From: a virus
IMG/VR virus record: IMGVR_UViG_3300044819_000016
Location: 1-64,000 of that record
Direction: 5' to 3' (one strand)
DNA length: 64,000 nt
Shown in pieces: positions 33,774-41,942 of the stretch. The translations under genes and the position numbers were made by a program. A model generated the notes under the pieces. The model did no database searches. It was not told the DNA's origin and worked only from the letters and a program-made list of their open reading frames with translations. The number at the start of each line of letters is the position of its first letter. Position 1 is the first letter of the stretch.

Positions 33774-36532
33774 CCGACCCGTTCGCCGCTGACCTGGCGG
33801 CCAAGGGAATCGGCGGCGCGGACGACGACGTCGATCCCGAAACCCCCTGGCTCAAGAAGGGCTACAAGCCCGATCCCTTCGCCGCTGACCTGGCGGCCAA
33901 GGGCGTCGGCCTTGCGCCCGACGACACCTCGCGGAAGTTCCCGAACAACACTGGGCCCGACGTCGATCTGCGTCTAAAGGAGGAGGCCGCAGCCGCCGCG
34001 CCGCCGTCCATTGCGCATGACATCGGGCAGAGCTTCGCGAACTTCGGGTCAACTGTCGCGAAGGGCGCGGGCGCCGCCGCGCGCCTGGCATCGCCGCTCG
34101 GCACGGACGACAAGGGGGGCATCGGGCTCCACATCCCGTTCTCCGATCTGAGTCAGGCCCCCTACCGCCGAGAAGCCGAGCGTGGCGTCTCCGACGTCGT
34201 CACCGGCGGACTGGCGGAGCGCGTCGCCAACTCGCTGGATCCTGCCTTCGCCGCGTCCGGCGAGTCCGACAAAGCCGCCGCCCCGGGTGTCCGTGAAGCC
34301 GCGCAACTTGGCGGCTCGGTCCTCCCAAGCCCATTCCGCTGGCTCGGGGAGCAGGCCGCACCCGTCGCAGGGGCCCTGGCAGAGCGCGCAGGGGCCGGGA
34401 ACGTCGTCCAAGCCGCTACCCGCGGGGCGGCCGCCTACGAGGGGCAGGCGGTTCCCCTGGCGGTTGTAGCGGCACCTGACGGTCGTCGCATGGACGCCGC
34501 GGAGCGCGCGGCTCTAGATCCTGCCGGGCTCGCCCTGGCCGCCGGGGCCCCCGCCGCCACCGAGGCAGCCACGAGCACTGATGCCATCGCCGCCGCCAAG
34601 GCTCGGATGATCCAGGCGGCGCGCCGGTACGCCGTGAAGGATCTGGGTACGGACATCACAAGCGCCGACGGCGTCCGGGCCCGCGTCACGGACCAGAAGC
34701 GGATCGCCGAGGTCAACGACCGCCTGTTCAACACCGTCTCGCAACTCGACAAGGAGCAGCCTGGGTTCCGGAATGTGTTCCGAAAGCCGGCCTCCAAGGC
34801 GATCCCGAGGGTCGAGCAGGTCCTCCAGGACACGATGGCCCCCCGCGACGGGCTCTACCAGGAACTGGACGCGGCGTCAGTCGCCCCAAAGCCGATCCGC
34901 CGCGCGAACGAAGGGGCCATCCCGGAAACCATCGAGAACGAAGCCCCGACTGGCCGCATCGAGGACCCGAATTTCTCCCCGCCGGCAACCACGCTGAACA
35001 GCGGCGAGGACCATTTCGTCGAGGGCGCCAACGCCGACCGCCCCGAATCCCCATCGAGCCTCCGAACGACAGCAACCCACAACGCCGTGATCGACTATCC
35101 CGGGCGCCGCGCTGCCGGCGAGACCGGGTACGTACCGGTCGGCGACGAGGTCCTCCCGCATCGCGCCGAGGACGCTGTTCCTGTCTATCCGTACGAGGTA
35201 GCGCCTGGAGACATCATCTCGGAAGCTGCCGCGAAGGGCGGCGCTATGCGGCTTGTCGATCCGTATGAGGTAGCGCCTGGAGACATCATCTCGGAAGCCG
35301 ACGCGCCCAAGGGTGGCGTCCGTCACCGCCAGGCCGCGCGCGCTGTTCCTGTAGCGCCTGGAGACATCATCTCGGAAGCTGACGCGCCCAAGGCCGCGCG
35401 CGCTGTTCCTGTCGATCCGTACGAGGTAGCGCCTGGAGACATCATCTCGGAAGCCGACGCGCCCAAGGGTGGCGTCCTCCTGAAGGACATCATCGAGGGT
35501 CACCGCCAGGCCGCGCGCGATGCCGTCACTGCCGCGAAGGGCGGCGGCACGTTCGGCGAGCCCGACGCTTCCAGGTTCAACTATCGCGCCGACCAGTTCG
35601 ACCGGATCTATGGCAAGGACCTCCCGCCGAAGGTCGATCCTGACTTCGTGATCGACAAGAAGAGTGGGATGACGGCAGGCAAGATGCTGGAGATCCTGAA
35701 TCGTCGTCCTGACGCCCCTGGCATCCCGGAGGAAATTCAGAGGATCGAGAAGCTGGCGACGGTCCCCGGCGGACGAGACCCCGATGTCAGGGTCCCCGCG
35801 CTTCACTTCCGCAAGGAGGTCACGGAGAGCGGTAAGGCTGCCGAGTCTGTCCTTGGTGGCCTCGAAGGAACGCCGCGATTCGAGGCCCTCTCAAAGCTTC
35901 ACGAGGTCGGTCAGAACATCCTCAACAAGCACATCGACGAGTCGGGCATGGATCCCAACCGGATCGCCCAGCTTCGCGCGATGAACGACCGCTATTTCCT
36001 GCTGAAGCGTGCGCAGAACGCCATGGAGTCGCGCGGCTGGAAAGAAGCGAACCGACCAGGTTGGAGGCTCCCACACACGATCCGCTCCGCCGAGGCTGGT
36101 GGGCTCGCCAGCATTGCCACCTACGGTGGGTTTCATCCACACGCCATCGCACCCCTGCTTGCGACCTACGGAATCGCCCACACACTCCCGGCGATCGCGA
36201 ACCGTGTGAACTGGAGGATCGCCAACATGGAACCATCTGTTCCAGGGATGCTCCCACCGGAGCCGCGAGGTCCTGTCGACGGGCGCCTGCTGCTTGGACT
36301 CCCGAACCGGCTGGCGCGCACCGCGAGCGACACCTCGATGGCCAATGTCGCCGCCGCCGACCGCGTGCCTCAGATTGTCGGCCAGGAGGACAAGGAGAAC
36401 GATCCGAACCTGGGCGCCGGCCCGTTCGCCTCCCCGGACGATCTTCAGGACCTGGCGAAGCAGGCGATTGGCGATCCCGACGCCACGCCCGCCGAGAAGG
36501 CCCGAGCCCTCCAGATCCTCCGGGGGCAATAA
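33770..36532 (+). CDS. 920-residue putative virion/ejection protein with internal repeats
   Basis: ATG 33770 (ATGA overlap). The N-terminus has a repeated DPFAADLAAKG phrase (residues about 3 and 36). Residues about 475-570 contain four copies of an APGDIISEA phrase, mostly as PYEVAPGDIISEADAPKGG. The C-terminal half is helical and includes a hydrophobic SAEAGGLASIATYGGFHPHAIAPLLATYGIAHTLPAIAN. Size and location suggest an internal virion protein or one exported with the DNA. No enzymatic motif was recognised. Confidence 0.5.
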   Translation: MTDPFAADLAAKGIGGADDDVDPETPWLKKGYKPDPFAADLAAKGVGLAPDDTSRKFPNNTGPDVDLRLKEEAAAAAPPSIAHDIGQSFANFGSTVAKGAGAAARLASPLGTDDKGGIGLHIPFSDLSQAPYRREAERGVSDVVTGGLAERVANSLDPAFAASGESDKAAAPGVREAAQLGGSVLPSPFRWLGEQAAPVAGALAERAGAGNVVQAATRGAAAYEGQAVPLAVVAAPDGRRMDAAERAALDPAGLALAAGAPAATEAATSTDAIAAAKARMIQAARRYAVKDLGTDITSADGVRARVTDQKRIAEVNDRLFNTVSQLDKEQPGFRNVFRKPASKAIPRVEQVLQDTMAPRDGLYQELDAASVAPKPIRRANEGAIPETIENEAPTGRIEDPNFSPPATTLNSGEDHFVEGANADRPESPSSLRTTATHNAVIDYPGRRAAGETGYVPVGDEVLPHRAEDAVPVYPYEVAPGDIISEAAAKGGAMRLVDPYEVAPGDIISEADAPKGGVRHRQAARAVPVAPGDIISEADAPKAARAVPVDPYEVAPGDIISEADAPKGGVLLKDIIEGHRQAARDAVTAAKGGGTFGEPDASRFNYRADQFDRIYGKDLPPKVDPDFVIDKKSGMTAGKMLEILNRRPDAPGIPEEIQRIEKLATVPGGRDPDVRVPALHFRKEVTESGKAAESVLGGLEGTPRFEALSKLHEVGQNILNKHIDESGMDPNRIAQLRAMNDRYFLLKRAQNAMESRGWKEANRPGWRLPHTIRSAEAGGLASIATYGGFHPHAIAPLLATYGIAHTLPAIANRVNWRIANMEPSVPGMLPPEPRGPVDGRLLLGLPNRLARTASDTSMANVAAADRVPQIVGQEDKENDPNLGAGPFASPDDLQDLAKQAIGDPDATPAEKARALQILRGQ
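35198..35480 (+). repeat. In-frame tandem repeats in the 920-residue protein gene
   Basis: The 20-nt core GTAGCGCCTGGAGACATCAT recurs at 35198, 35270, 35351 and 35426 (spacing 72, 81, 75 bp, all multiples of 3). It encodes VAPGDIISEA. The units keep frame while their linkers vary (KGGAMRLVD, KGGVRHRQAARAVP, KAARAVPVD). Confidence 0.85.
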
Positions 36533-37386
36533 TGGGCAAGTACGCAGCCCTGTTCGCGGCCCCTCCCGATGACAGCCTGAAACTCCCCACCTACGCCCCG
36601 CCAGAAGACCAGGCCGGCCCGGTGAGCCCCGAAAGCCAAGCCTGGGCCATGTCCCCCCCAGTGCAGACCGCGAACGCCCAGGCGCGCCTGGAGGGCGGCC
36701 AGGGGACATGGGAGGATCGCAAACTCCTCGGGAAGTCAGTCCCGACCGATCAGGACGAAGGCCGGGAATTCGCCAAGTTCGCCGCCCGCGCCGCTGCGGG
36801 TGAACTGGCGGCCCCGCTCATCGGCAAAGGAGTCTCGGCCATCGCCGCGAGGGTCAGGGCCATCCAGGCCGCCCGCGCTGGAGCCGGCGCCATGCCCCCG
36901 ATCGAGGAGGCCGCCGAGCCCATGGTCGCCCTCAACGCCCAGGGATCGAAGGGCGGCGCCGTTGACTTGGCCTCGCGACTGGCGGCGAAGCAAGCCGCCG
37001 AGGACTGGGCGAAAGAGCAGGCCACCGGCCAACTCGACTATGAGCCGGCGCCAGCCCAGCCCGATGGACTCGCCGAGCATGGTCTCCAGATGCACACGTG
37101 GCAGCCGTTCAAGGACGACGAGGTTTTCAGCAAGTGGAAGGCGACGCCAGAATTCAACGGTGTCGGTCTCGTGCAGAAGGACGATCCATCGAAGTTCGTC
37201 GCCATCCATCGCTCGACGAAGGAGCCCGGGAAGTGGCAGGCATCAAGCTTCGACGATCAAGGCGCCGTGGGCGACAGCATCCGCGACAATCCAGACGAGC
37301 TACTTCAGGACTACAGCCACAAGTGGTACAACCCGGTCGCGCTGAAGACAGTTGGCGCCCCGGTCGATCCCGAAGAACAGCCCTAG
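36532..37386 (+). CDS. Hypothetical protein after the large virion genes
   Basis: 284 residues from ATG 36532 (TAATG overlap). The first 70 residues are Pro-rich; residues about 75-170 are Ala-rich and helical (FAKFAARAAAGELAAPLIGKGVSAIAARVRAIQ); the rest is mixed alpha/beta (HTWQPFKDDEVFSKWKATPEF...). The stop TAG overlaps the - strand gene's stop (bases CTAG), so two transcription units meet here. No family recognised. Confidence 0.55.
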   Translation: MGKYAALFAAPPDDSLKLPTYAPPEDQAGPVSPESQAWAMSPPVQTANAQARLEGGQGTWEDRKLLGKSVPTDQDEGREFAKFAARAAAGELAAPLIGKGVSAIAARVRAIQAARAGAGAMPPIEEAAEPMVALNAQGSKGGAVDLASRLAAKQAAEDWAKEQATGQLDYEPAPAQPDGLAEHGLQMHTWQPFKDDEVFSKWKATPEFNGVGLVQKDDPSKFVAIHRSTKEPGKWQASSFDDQGAVGDSIRDNPDELLQDYSHKWYNPVALKTVGAPVDPEEQP

Positions 37387-38348
37387 TCGCCGGCCATGAT
37401 CCGGTCGGTCTCGGTGCTCTCGGTCGATGCAGATCCAGGCGTCTTGGGCTTCGGAGGCTTGGGCGCCAAGGAGACCATGTCCTTCTTGAACATCGCTTGA
37501 AGTGCGACCCCAAGCGCCCGGGATGTGACGTCCTCCTGCTGCTTCAGGATTCGAAGGACCTGTTCCTTCCGAATGGAGAGCCTGAATTTCGGCTCGACGC
37601 CGTTTTTGCGGGCCAACTGAGTCTCGATTCCCTGCTGGCAGCGCGCGTAGGTGAGCGGGTACATGTCGGCGAACGCCCGCACCATGTCGCGGCTGAGAGC
37701 GTATTCGCCGACTGCTTCCATGATGACTCCGACCGGGTCGCAGGCCACGGACCAGAGGCGCCGAAAGCGTGCGACGTCGCTGTGCGCCGGCATCTCGTCC
37801 ACCGGGCCCTGGATTCCCTCGTGCGTCCGCTTGGGGACCTTGCCGAGGAGGTACGTCTGGATCTTATCGGCGATCTCGTTGGCGGCGAACGCCGTGTCGG
37901 CGTGCTCCCCGAACGCGCCCATGATCGCGGCGGTGTGCTTCGGCAGCGGCGGCGTCTTGAGATCCTCGACGACCTTCTGGAAGTCGAACGGCTGGAGCTT
38001 GGCCACCGGCAACGGCTCGTCGCTGCCGATGAACTTGTACAACTCCCGGTCAATCTCGGCGCCCAGCTTGGCGGCCCGGTCGAGATGGTAGAGGTGGACC
38101 CGTTTCAGGGTCTTGTCGGCGAACGGCTCGATGCCGAGGACCGCGACCATCGCCTCGACTGCGGCAGGATCGGCGGCCGGCGGCGGCGGCTTGGTCGGAT
38201 CGGGGGGCGGCGGAATCTCACCGGGCCCGAGGTCATCCGGGGGCGCCGCATCTGGCGGCAGAGCATCGGCCAGCGGCGCGGGCGGCTCTTCGGGCGCCGC
38301 GTCAGGTGCAGGCAATTCAGCGGGAATCGGGGGCGGTGCAACGCTCAT
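37383..38348 (-). CDS. - strand protein with Pro-rich N-terminus
   Basis: 321 residues from ATG 38348 on the - strand. Residues 1-60 are almost only Pro, Ala, Asp and Glu (PPDDLGPGEIPPPPDPTKPPPP). The remainder is helical and well mixed, without an obvious motif (EAMVAVLGIEPFADKTLKRVHLYHLDRAAKLGAEIDRELYKF and onward). It is the only large gene on the - strand in this late region; its stop shares bases with the stop of the + strand gene at 36532. The opposite strand open frame is less protein-like. Function unknown. Confidence 0.6.
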   Translation of the reverse strand: MSVAPPPIPAELPAPDAAPEEPPAPLADALPPDAAPPDDLGPGEIPPPPDPTKPPPPAADPAAVEAMVAVLGIEPFADKTLKRVHLYHLDRAAKLGAEIDRELYKFIGSDEPLPVAKLQPFDFQKVVEDLKTPPLPKHTAAIMGAFGEHADTAFAANEIADKIQTYLLGKVPKRTHEGIQGPVDEMPAHSDVARFRRLWSVACDPVGVIMEAVGEYALSRDMVRAFADMYPLTYARCQQGIETQLARKNGVEPKFRLSIRKEQVLRILKQQEDVTSRALGVALQAMFKKDMVSLAPKPPKPKTPGSASTESTETDRIMAGD

Positions 38349-38362
38349 GAATGGGCCATCGC

Positions 38363-38380
38363 GATCGGACTGGCCCAACC
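38363..38380 (+). promoter_or_regulatory. Variant late-gene motif before the four-paralogue cluster
   Basis: GATCGGACTGGCCCAACC matches the motif, but here the ATG (38387) is 24 nt from GATC instead of 18. It lies upstream of the - strand gene as well and could serve either direction. Confidence 0.4.
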
Positions 38381-38386
38381 GAGCCC

Positions 38387-38767
38387 ATGAGCAAACCCCG
38401 GGTCACAACCCAGATTGTCACCAATGCGAACCTCGGTGCTCAGCCGATCGTGTCCTCGATCATCGACACCTGGCAGGTTGACGCCGGTAGCCTTGAGATT
38501 CAAGCCTCCGGCTCTGGGATCACCGGCACCCTGACCATCGAAGCGTCGAATCAGTACGATCCGAAGACGAACCCAACGCCGACCTTCGTCCCTCTGACAA
38601 CCACACCTGTCACTCCCGCATTCTCTGCACTCGGTGGGACAGGAGGAAGCTTCATCTACAGCTTCCTGCCGCCCGCTCTCGCGCCCAGGTTCATCCGGCT
38701 CCGCTTCGCTGGCGGTGGTGGCTCCGGGACGCTCAACGTCTTCGCCAACGTGACCGGGGCCGCCTGA
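38387..38767 (+). CDS. Paralogue 1 of a four-member beta-sandwich-like family
   Basis: 126 residues from ATG 38387. Conserved core shared with the three following genes: an E-[FI]-Q-[AI]-x-G segment, TIEASNQYDPKTNPTPTFVPL, and RFIRLRFAGGGGSGTLNVFANVTGAA at the end. All have a Trp/Tyr/Val/Ile-rich beta pattern with about 130 residues, as in small beta-sandwich domains. Late location suggests a surface or tail-tip component. Specific role unknown. Confidence 0.7.
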   Translation: MSKPRVTTQIVTNANLGAQPIVSSIIDTWQVDAGSLEIQASGSGITGTLTIEASNQYDPKTNPTPTFVPLTTTPVTPAFSALGGTGGSFIYSFLPPALAPRFIRLRFAGGGGSGTLNVFANVTGAA

Positions 38768-39189
38768 TGTCGAGGCTCCTGCTCTACCAGCCCGTGATCC
38801 AGTCGTTCGGGACGAACAACGCCAACGGCACCGTGGCGTTGCTGTCGCCGGTGATCGAGGTCTGGCCCTACTACTTCCTGTCGGCCGAGGCGAAATGGAC
38901 GGGGACCCCCTCGGGAACGTTCTCCTGGGAGGCGTCGAACCAGTACCACCCGATCACGAACCCGAACGCGACGTTCGTTACGATCGATTCTTCCTTCGTC
39001 CAGTTCATCGGAAGGATCGGCGGATCGACGTCGCCAGCCGGATCGGCCGGATCGAGCTTCACGTCCGTCAACCTGTTCGGCTCGCAGACCATCGCCGCGC
39101 TCGGGACCAGGTGGCTTCGGCTCCGCTACACCAATGCATCTGGCGCCGGCCCACTCGACGTCTGGTTCTCAGCAGAAGGGTACGACTAA
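38767..39189 (+). CDS. Paralogue 2 of the four-member family
   Basis: 140 residues from ATG 38767 (TGATG overlap). Same core: FSWEASNQYHPITNPNATFVTI and RWLRLRYTNASGAGPLDVWFSAEG. It has an extra loop (RIGGSTSPAGSAGSSFTS) not present in the other members. N-terminus more hydrophobic (LLLYQPVIQSFG). Confidence 0.7.
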   Translation: MSRLLLYQPVIQSFGTNNANGTVALLSPVIEVWPYYFLSAEAKWTGTPSGTFSWEASNQYHPITNPNATFVTIDSSFVQFIGRIGGSTSPAGSAGSSFTSVNLFGSQTIAALGTRWLRLRYTNASGAGPLDVWFSAEGYD

Positions 39190-39582
39190 ATGAGCAAGCC
39201 GCATGCAACATACAAAATCTTCTCCGGCGCAGTGATGTCGGGGACGAACACGATCGTGTCAGTCGCGATCGAGACGTCAATGATCGACGTCGCCGCTGGC
39301 GTCGAGTTTCAGATCACAGGCAACCCTACTGCTGGCGCCGGATTTACGTTGGAGGGTTCGAACCAGTACGATCCGTTCAATAATCCGAACGCGACGTTTA
39401 TTCCACTGGCTGTTGCTATGACCCCTGCACTCACGAGCCCTACAGCGGGAGCGCCGGCTTCGCAGTTGTGCGCATTCAGCCCCACGTCGCATCTACCATT
39501 TCGTTGGCTCCGGTTCCGATATGTAAACGCATCCGGATCCGGTACCATAGATGCCTGGGTCAATCACACGGGAGCCGCGTAG
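39190..39582 (+). CDS. Paralogue 3 of the four-member family
   Basis: 130 residues from ATG 39190, directly after the previous stop. Core: GVEFQITGNPTAGAGFTLEGSNQYDPFNNPNATFIPL and RWLRFRYVNASGSGTIDAWVNHTGAA. One cysteine (QLCAF). Same size and pattern as its neighbours. Confidence 0.7.
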   Translation: MSKPHATYKIFSGAVMSGTNTIVSVAIETSMIDVAAGVEFQITGNPTAGAGFTLEGSNQYDPFNNPNATFIPLAVAMTPALTSPTAGAPASQLCAFSPTSHLPFRWLRFRYVNASGSGTIDAWVNHTGAA

Positions 39583-39584
39583 TC

Positions 39585-39971
39585 GTGCGCCGAATCCTGA
39601 ATACGAAACTCGTCGACCCAGCGGGAACGAACAACATGACCGGAACGGCCACGATCTTGTCGTCCGCCATCGAGACGTTTCCTTATGACAACTCCATTTC
39701 GTTCGAGATCCAGGCGACCGGGACACCGACTGGGACCCTCACGATGGAGGAGTCGAGCCAATACGATCCGGTGAACAACCCGAACGCCGCTTTCGTGCCC
39801 ATGAATCCAATCTTCAATGGAGTCGCTATTCCGACGTTCTCAGGCGCTCCCGTGTCGGCGTTCTGTACTCACACGCGCGCGGCCATGGGGAAATGGCTTC
39901 GACTTCGATACGTCAACTCTTCCGGGTCGGGACAACTCTCGATCTGGGCCTTCGGAAAAGGGAAAAACTGA
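39585..39971 (+). CDS. Paralogue 4 of the four-member family
   Basis: 128 residues from GTG 39585, two bases after the previous stop. Core: SFEIQATGTPTGTLTMEESSQYDPVNNPNAAFVPM and KWLRLRYVNSSGSGQLSIWAFGKG. The QYDP-x2-NPNA motif and the C-terminal LRLRY are as in the others. Confidence 0.7.
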   Translation: MRRILNTKLVDPAGTNNMTGTATILSSAIETFPYDNSISFEIQATGTPTGTLTMEESSQYDPVNNPNAAFVPMNPIFNGVAIPTFSGAPVSAFCTHTRAAMGKWLRLRYVNSSGSGQLSIWAFGKGKN

Positions 39972-39972
39972 A

Positions 39973-40305
39973 ATGGCAATCGATCCGAATCCGCTACGCA
40001 ACCGAATCAAGATCATCCTGACGACAGCCGCTCTCACCATCGCGTCCTTGGCGGCCTCCGAGAAGGTATGGGGGCCACTGATCCCGACGTGGCTGCTCGC
40101 CGACCTCGACAAAGGCATCGGCCTCGCGGAACACCTCGCAGTCCTGGCCGGTGTCCTCGGCGCCAGTCCGCTCGGGCGCCTGATCTGGAAGGGCGATGGC
40201 CCCGATCTGTCGCCGCTGACCCAAGCCAATCACACGCCGTCGGGGACCGACGTCGTGATCACCCAGTCCCTCAAGAAGCCGCCCACGGAAGGATCCAAGT
40301 CATGA
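39973..40305 (+). CDS. Small membrane protein, possible holin
   Basis: 110 residues from ATG 39973. Two hydrophobic segments are visible: IKIILTTAALTIASLAASEKV (about residues 12-32) and GLAEHLAVLAGVLGASPLG (about 48-66). The remaining tail is hydrophilic. Location just before lysis-type genes (protease, endolysin) supports a holin or related role, but sequence alone does not prove it. Confidence 0.5.
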   Translation: MAIDPNPLRNRIKIILTTAALTIASLAASEKVWGPLIPTWLLADLDKGIGLAEHLAVLAGVLGASPLGRLIWKGDGPDLSPLTQANHTPSGTDVVITQSLKKPPTEGSKS

Positions 40306-40673
40306 AACGTCTCACCTCGATCGTTGTCGTCGCGTTCGCTCTCTCCGGTGCTCTGTCGTGCGCCCACCTCCATCCTGGCGCCGTCGTCTCATGCTTGGAG
40401 AACTTCGCTCCCGGCCTCGTGACGAACGCGATGGGCGTCATCTACCAGGCCATCGAGCAGGGCTTGGCATCCGGCAACACCGAGGCCGCGATTCTGATCA
40501 GCCTGGAGAAGCTGGCCGTCGGGTTCGCCCCCGACGTCTGGCAGTGCGCAATGCAGGGAGTGTCCAGCCCCGACAGCGGGCCCTCGGTCTCGACCACGGC
40601 TGACAAGGCGATCGCCGCCGCTATCGCCGCGGACTACATCTCGGCCCACTCTGCCGCCGGCTCCCGGAAGTGA
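40302..40673 (+). CDS. Predicted exported protein, possible spanin-like or lipoprotein
   Basis: 123 residues from ATG 40302 (ATGA overlap). N-terminus MKRLTSIVVVAFALSGALSC is a signal peptide with a Cys at its end, but the residues before it (A-L-S) only weakly fit a lipobox. The mature part is Ala-rich. In a lysis cassette it could be an outer-membrane spanin; uncertain. Confidence 0.45.
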   Translation: MKRLTSIVVVAFALSGALSCAHLHPGAVVSCLENFAPGLVTNAMGVIYQAIEQGLASGNTEAAILISLEKLAVGFAPDVWQCAMQGVSSPDSGPSVSTTADKAIAAAIAADYISAHSAAGSRK

Positions 40674-41428
40674 TCCCGAAGAACGCAAGGCTCGGCAAGC
40701 TGGCTGCGCGGCATGACGGCAGGACATTGCTCCTGGCCAATTATTTGCACACGTCTCAGCTCCCGGCGCCGCCGTTCCATCAGAACTGGGCGGCGCTCGC
40801 CTCGACGAACTGGGGAATGCTCGGGAACGATTCGGCCGGCGACTGCACATGTGCTGCTGCGGCACACGCCATCCAGACCTGGACGGCGAACACCGGCGCC
40901 GAGGTCACGATGTCGACCGACGATGTCCTCGCCACCTACTCGGCGCTGACCGGGTACGACCCTGCCGATCCGGACACCGACAAGGGCGCCGTTGAGCTGG
41001 ACGTCCTGACCCACTGGCGAGCGAACGGCATCGGGCCCTCGAAGCTGGCGGCGTTCATGGCGTGCGAGCCAGGGAACCAGGATCATGTCAAGGCGGCGAT
41101 CGATCTGTTCGGTGGGCTCTACATCGGCGTCCGGCTCCCGAAGTCGGCGCAGACCCAGCGCGTCTGGTCCGTACCGCCCGGCGGCCCCATTGGCGACGCC
41201 GCCCCCGGCTCCTGGGGCGGTCACGCGATCTGGGTCGTCAGCTATGACGCGACCGGCGTCACCTGCGTGACGTGGGGGGCCCTTCAGCGCATGACCTGGG
41301 GCTGGTTCGCCACCTACTGCGACGAAGCCTACGCGTTGCTCTCCGACTCGCTGTGGTCCGCGCCAGGACGTCTGGCGCCATGCGGGTTCGCGTTCGCCGA
41401 TCTGCAATCCGATCTCGCTCTCCTGTGA
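40670..41428 (+). CDS. Papain-like cysteine protease
   Basis: 252 residues from GTG 40670 (GTGA overlap). The first half has a Cys-containing GNDSAGDCTCAAAAHAIQTW, resembling the active-site region of papain-fold peptidases. Later comes SWGGHAIWVVSYDATG, which fits the catalytic His (GGHAI) with the following strand. A final aromatic-rich region is also usual. No signal peptide. It lies between exported protein and endolysin, so it may act in lysis or process virion proteins; substrate unknown. Confidence 0.6.
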   Translation: MIPKNARLGKLAARHDGRTLLLANYLHTSQLPAPPFHQNWAALASTNWGMLGNDSAGDCTCAAAAHAIQTWTANTGAEVTMSTDDVLATYSALTGYDPADPDTDKGAVELDVLTHWRANGIGPSKLAAFMACEPGNQDHVKAAIDLFGGLYIGVRLPKSAQTQRVWSVPPGGPIGDAAPGSWGGHAIWVVSYDATGVTCVTWGALQRMTWGWFATYCDEAYALLSDSLWSAPGRLAPCGFAFADLQSDLALL

Positions 41429-41435
41429 GGTAACC

Positions 41436-41942
41436 ATGCCGACCGACTTCGTCTCGAAGATGCTCGAATTCGCCTACGCCGAGGTCGGCGCGCGGGAGAC
41501 CCCGGGCCAGCGGAACCGCGGCCCCCAGGTGGATCAATACTGCCGGGACATCGGACACGACCCGACGAAGGGCGATCCATGGTGCGTCATCTTCGTCGCC
41601 GCCATGGCCAAGCGCGCCGCCGACTTCCTCGGGATCAAGTGCCCGGTGCCGCTCGTCGCCGGCTGCTGGACGGTGGATCAGGATTCCCCGCCCATCGTCC
41701 GAACCATGACTCCGACCTCGGGCTCCATCTTTCTGACCCTCCTGCACAAGCACTGCGGACTCGTCACCGACGTCTGGGACGACGGCACGCTTAGTTCAGT
41801 TGAAGGAAATACGGACCCCGCCGGCTCCGCTGAAGGTGACGGCGTCTACCTCAGAACCACGCGAAAGAAGACCGACATGGCCATCTTCCTGGACTTCAAT
41901 CTGCTCGGCAATCTCAGCAACCAAAGGCCCCTTGTCGGATGA
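41436..41942 (+). CDS. CHAP-domain endolysin
   Basis: 168 residues from ATG 41436. The CHAP (amidase/peptidase) triad is visible: Cys50 in GDPWCVIFVAAMA, His106 in LLHKHCGLVTDVW, and Glu123 in LSSVEGN. It would cut peptide or amide bonds in host peptidoglycan. No cell-wall-binding domain or signal is visible, so export would depend on a holin, as usual. Length fits single-domain phage CHAP endolysins. Shine-Dalgarno GAGGT at 41427-41431. Confidence 0.75.
   Translation: MPTDFVSKMLEFAYAEVGARETPGQRNRGPQVDQYCRDIGHDPTKGDPWCVIFVAAMAKRAADFLGIKCPVPLVAGCWTVDQDSPPIVRTMTPTSGSIFLTLLHKHCGLVTDVWDDGTLSSVEGNTDPAGSAEGDGVYLRTTRKKTDMAIFLDFNLLGNLSNQRPLVG

Noticed and set aside
37098-38390. Large + strand frame opposite the gene at 37383
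   Set aside because: Arg/Gly-rich shadow composition; the - strand frame has a natural domain-like sequence and ends at a sensible junction.
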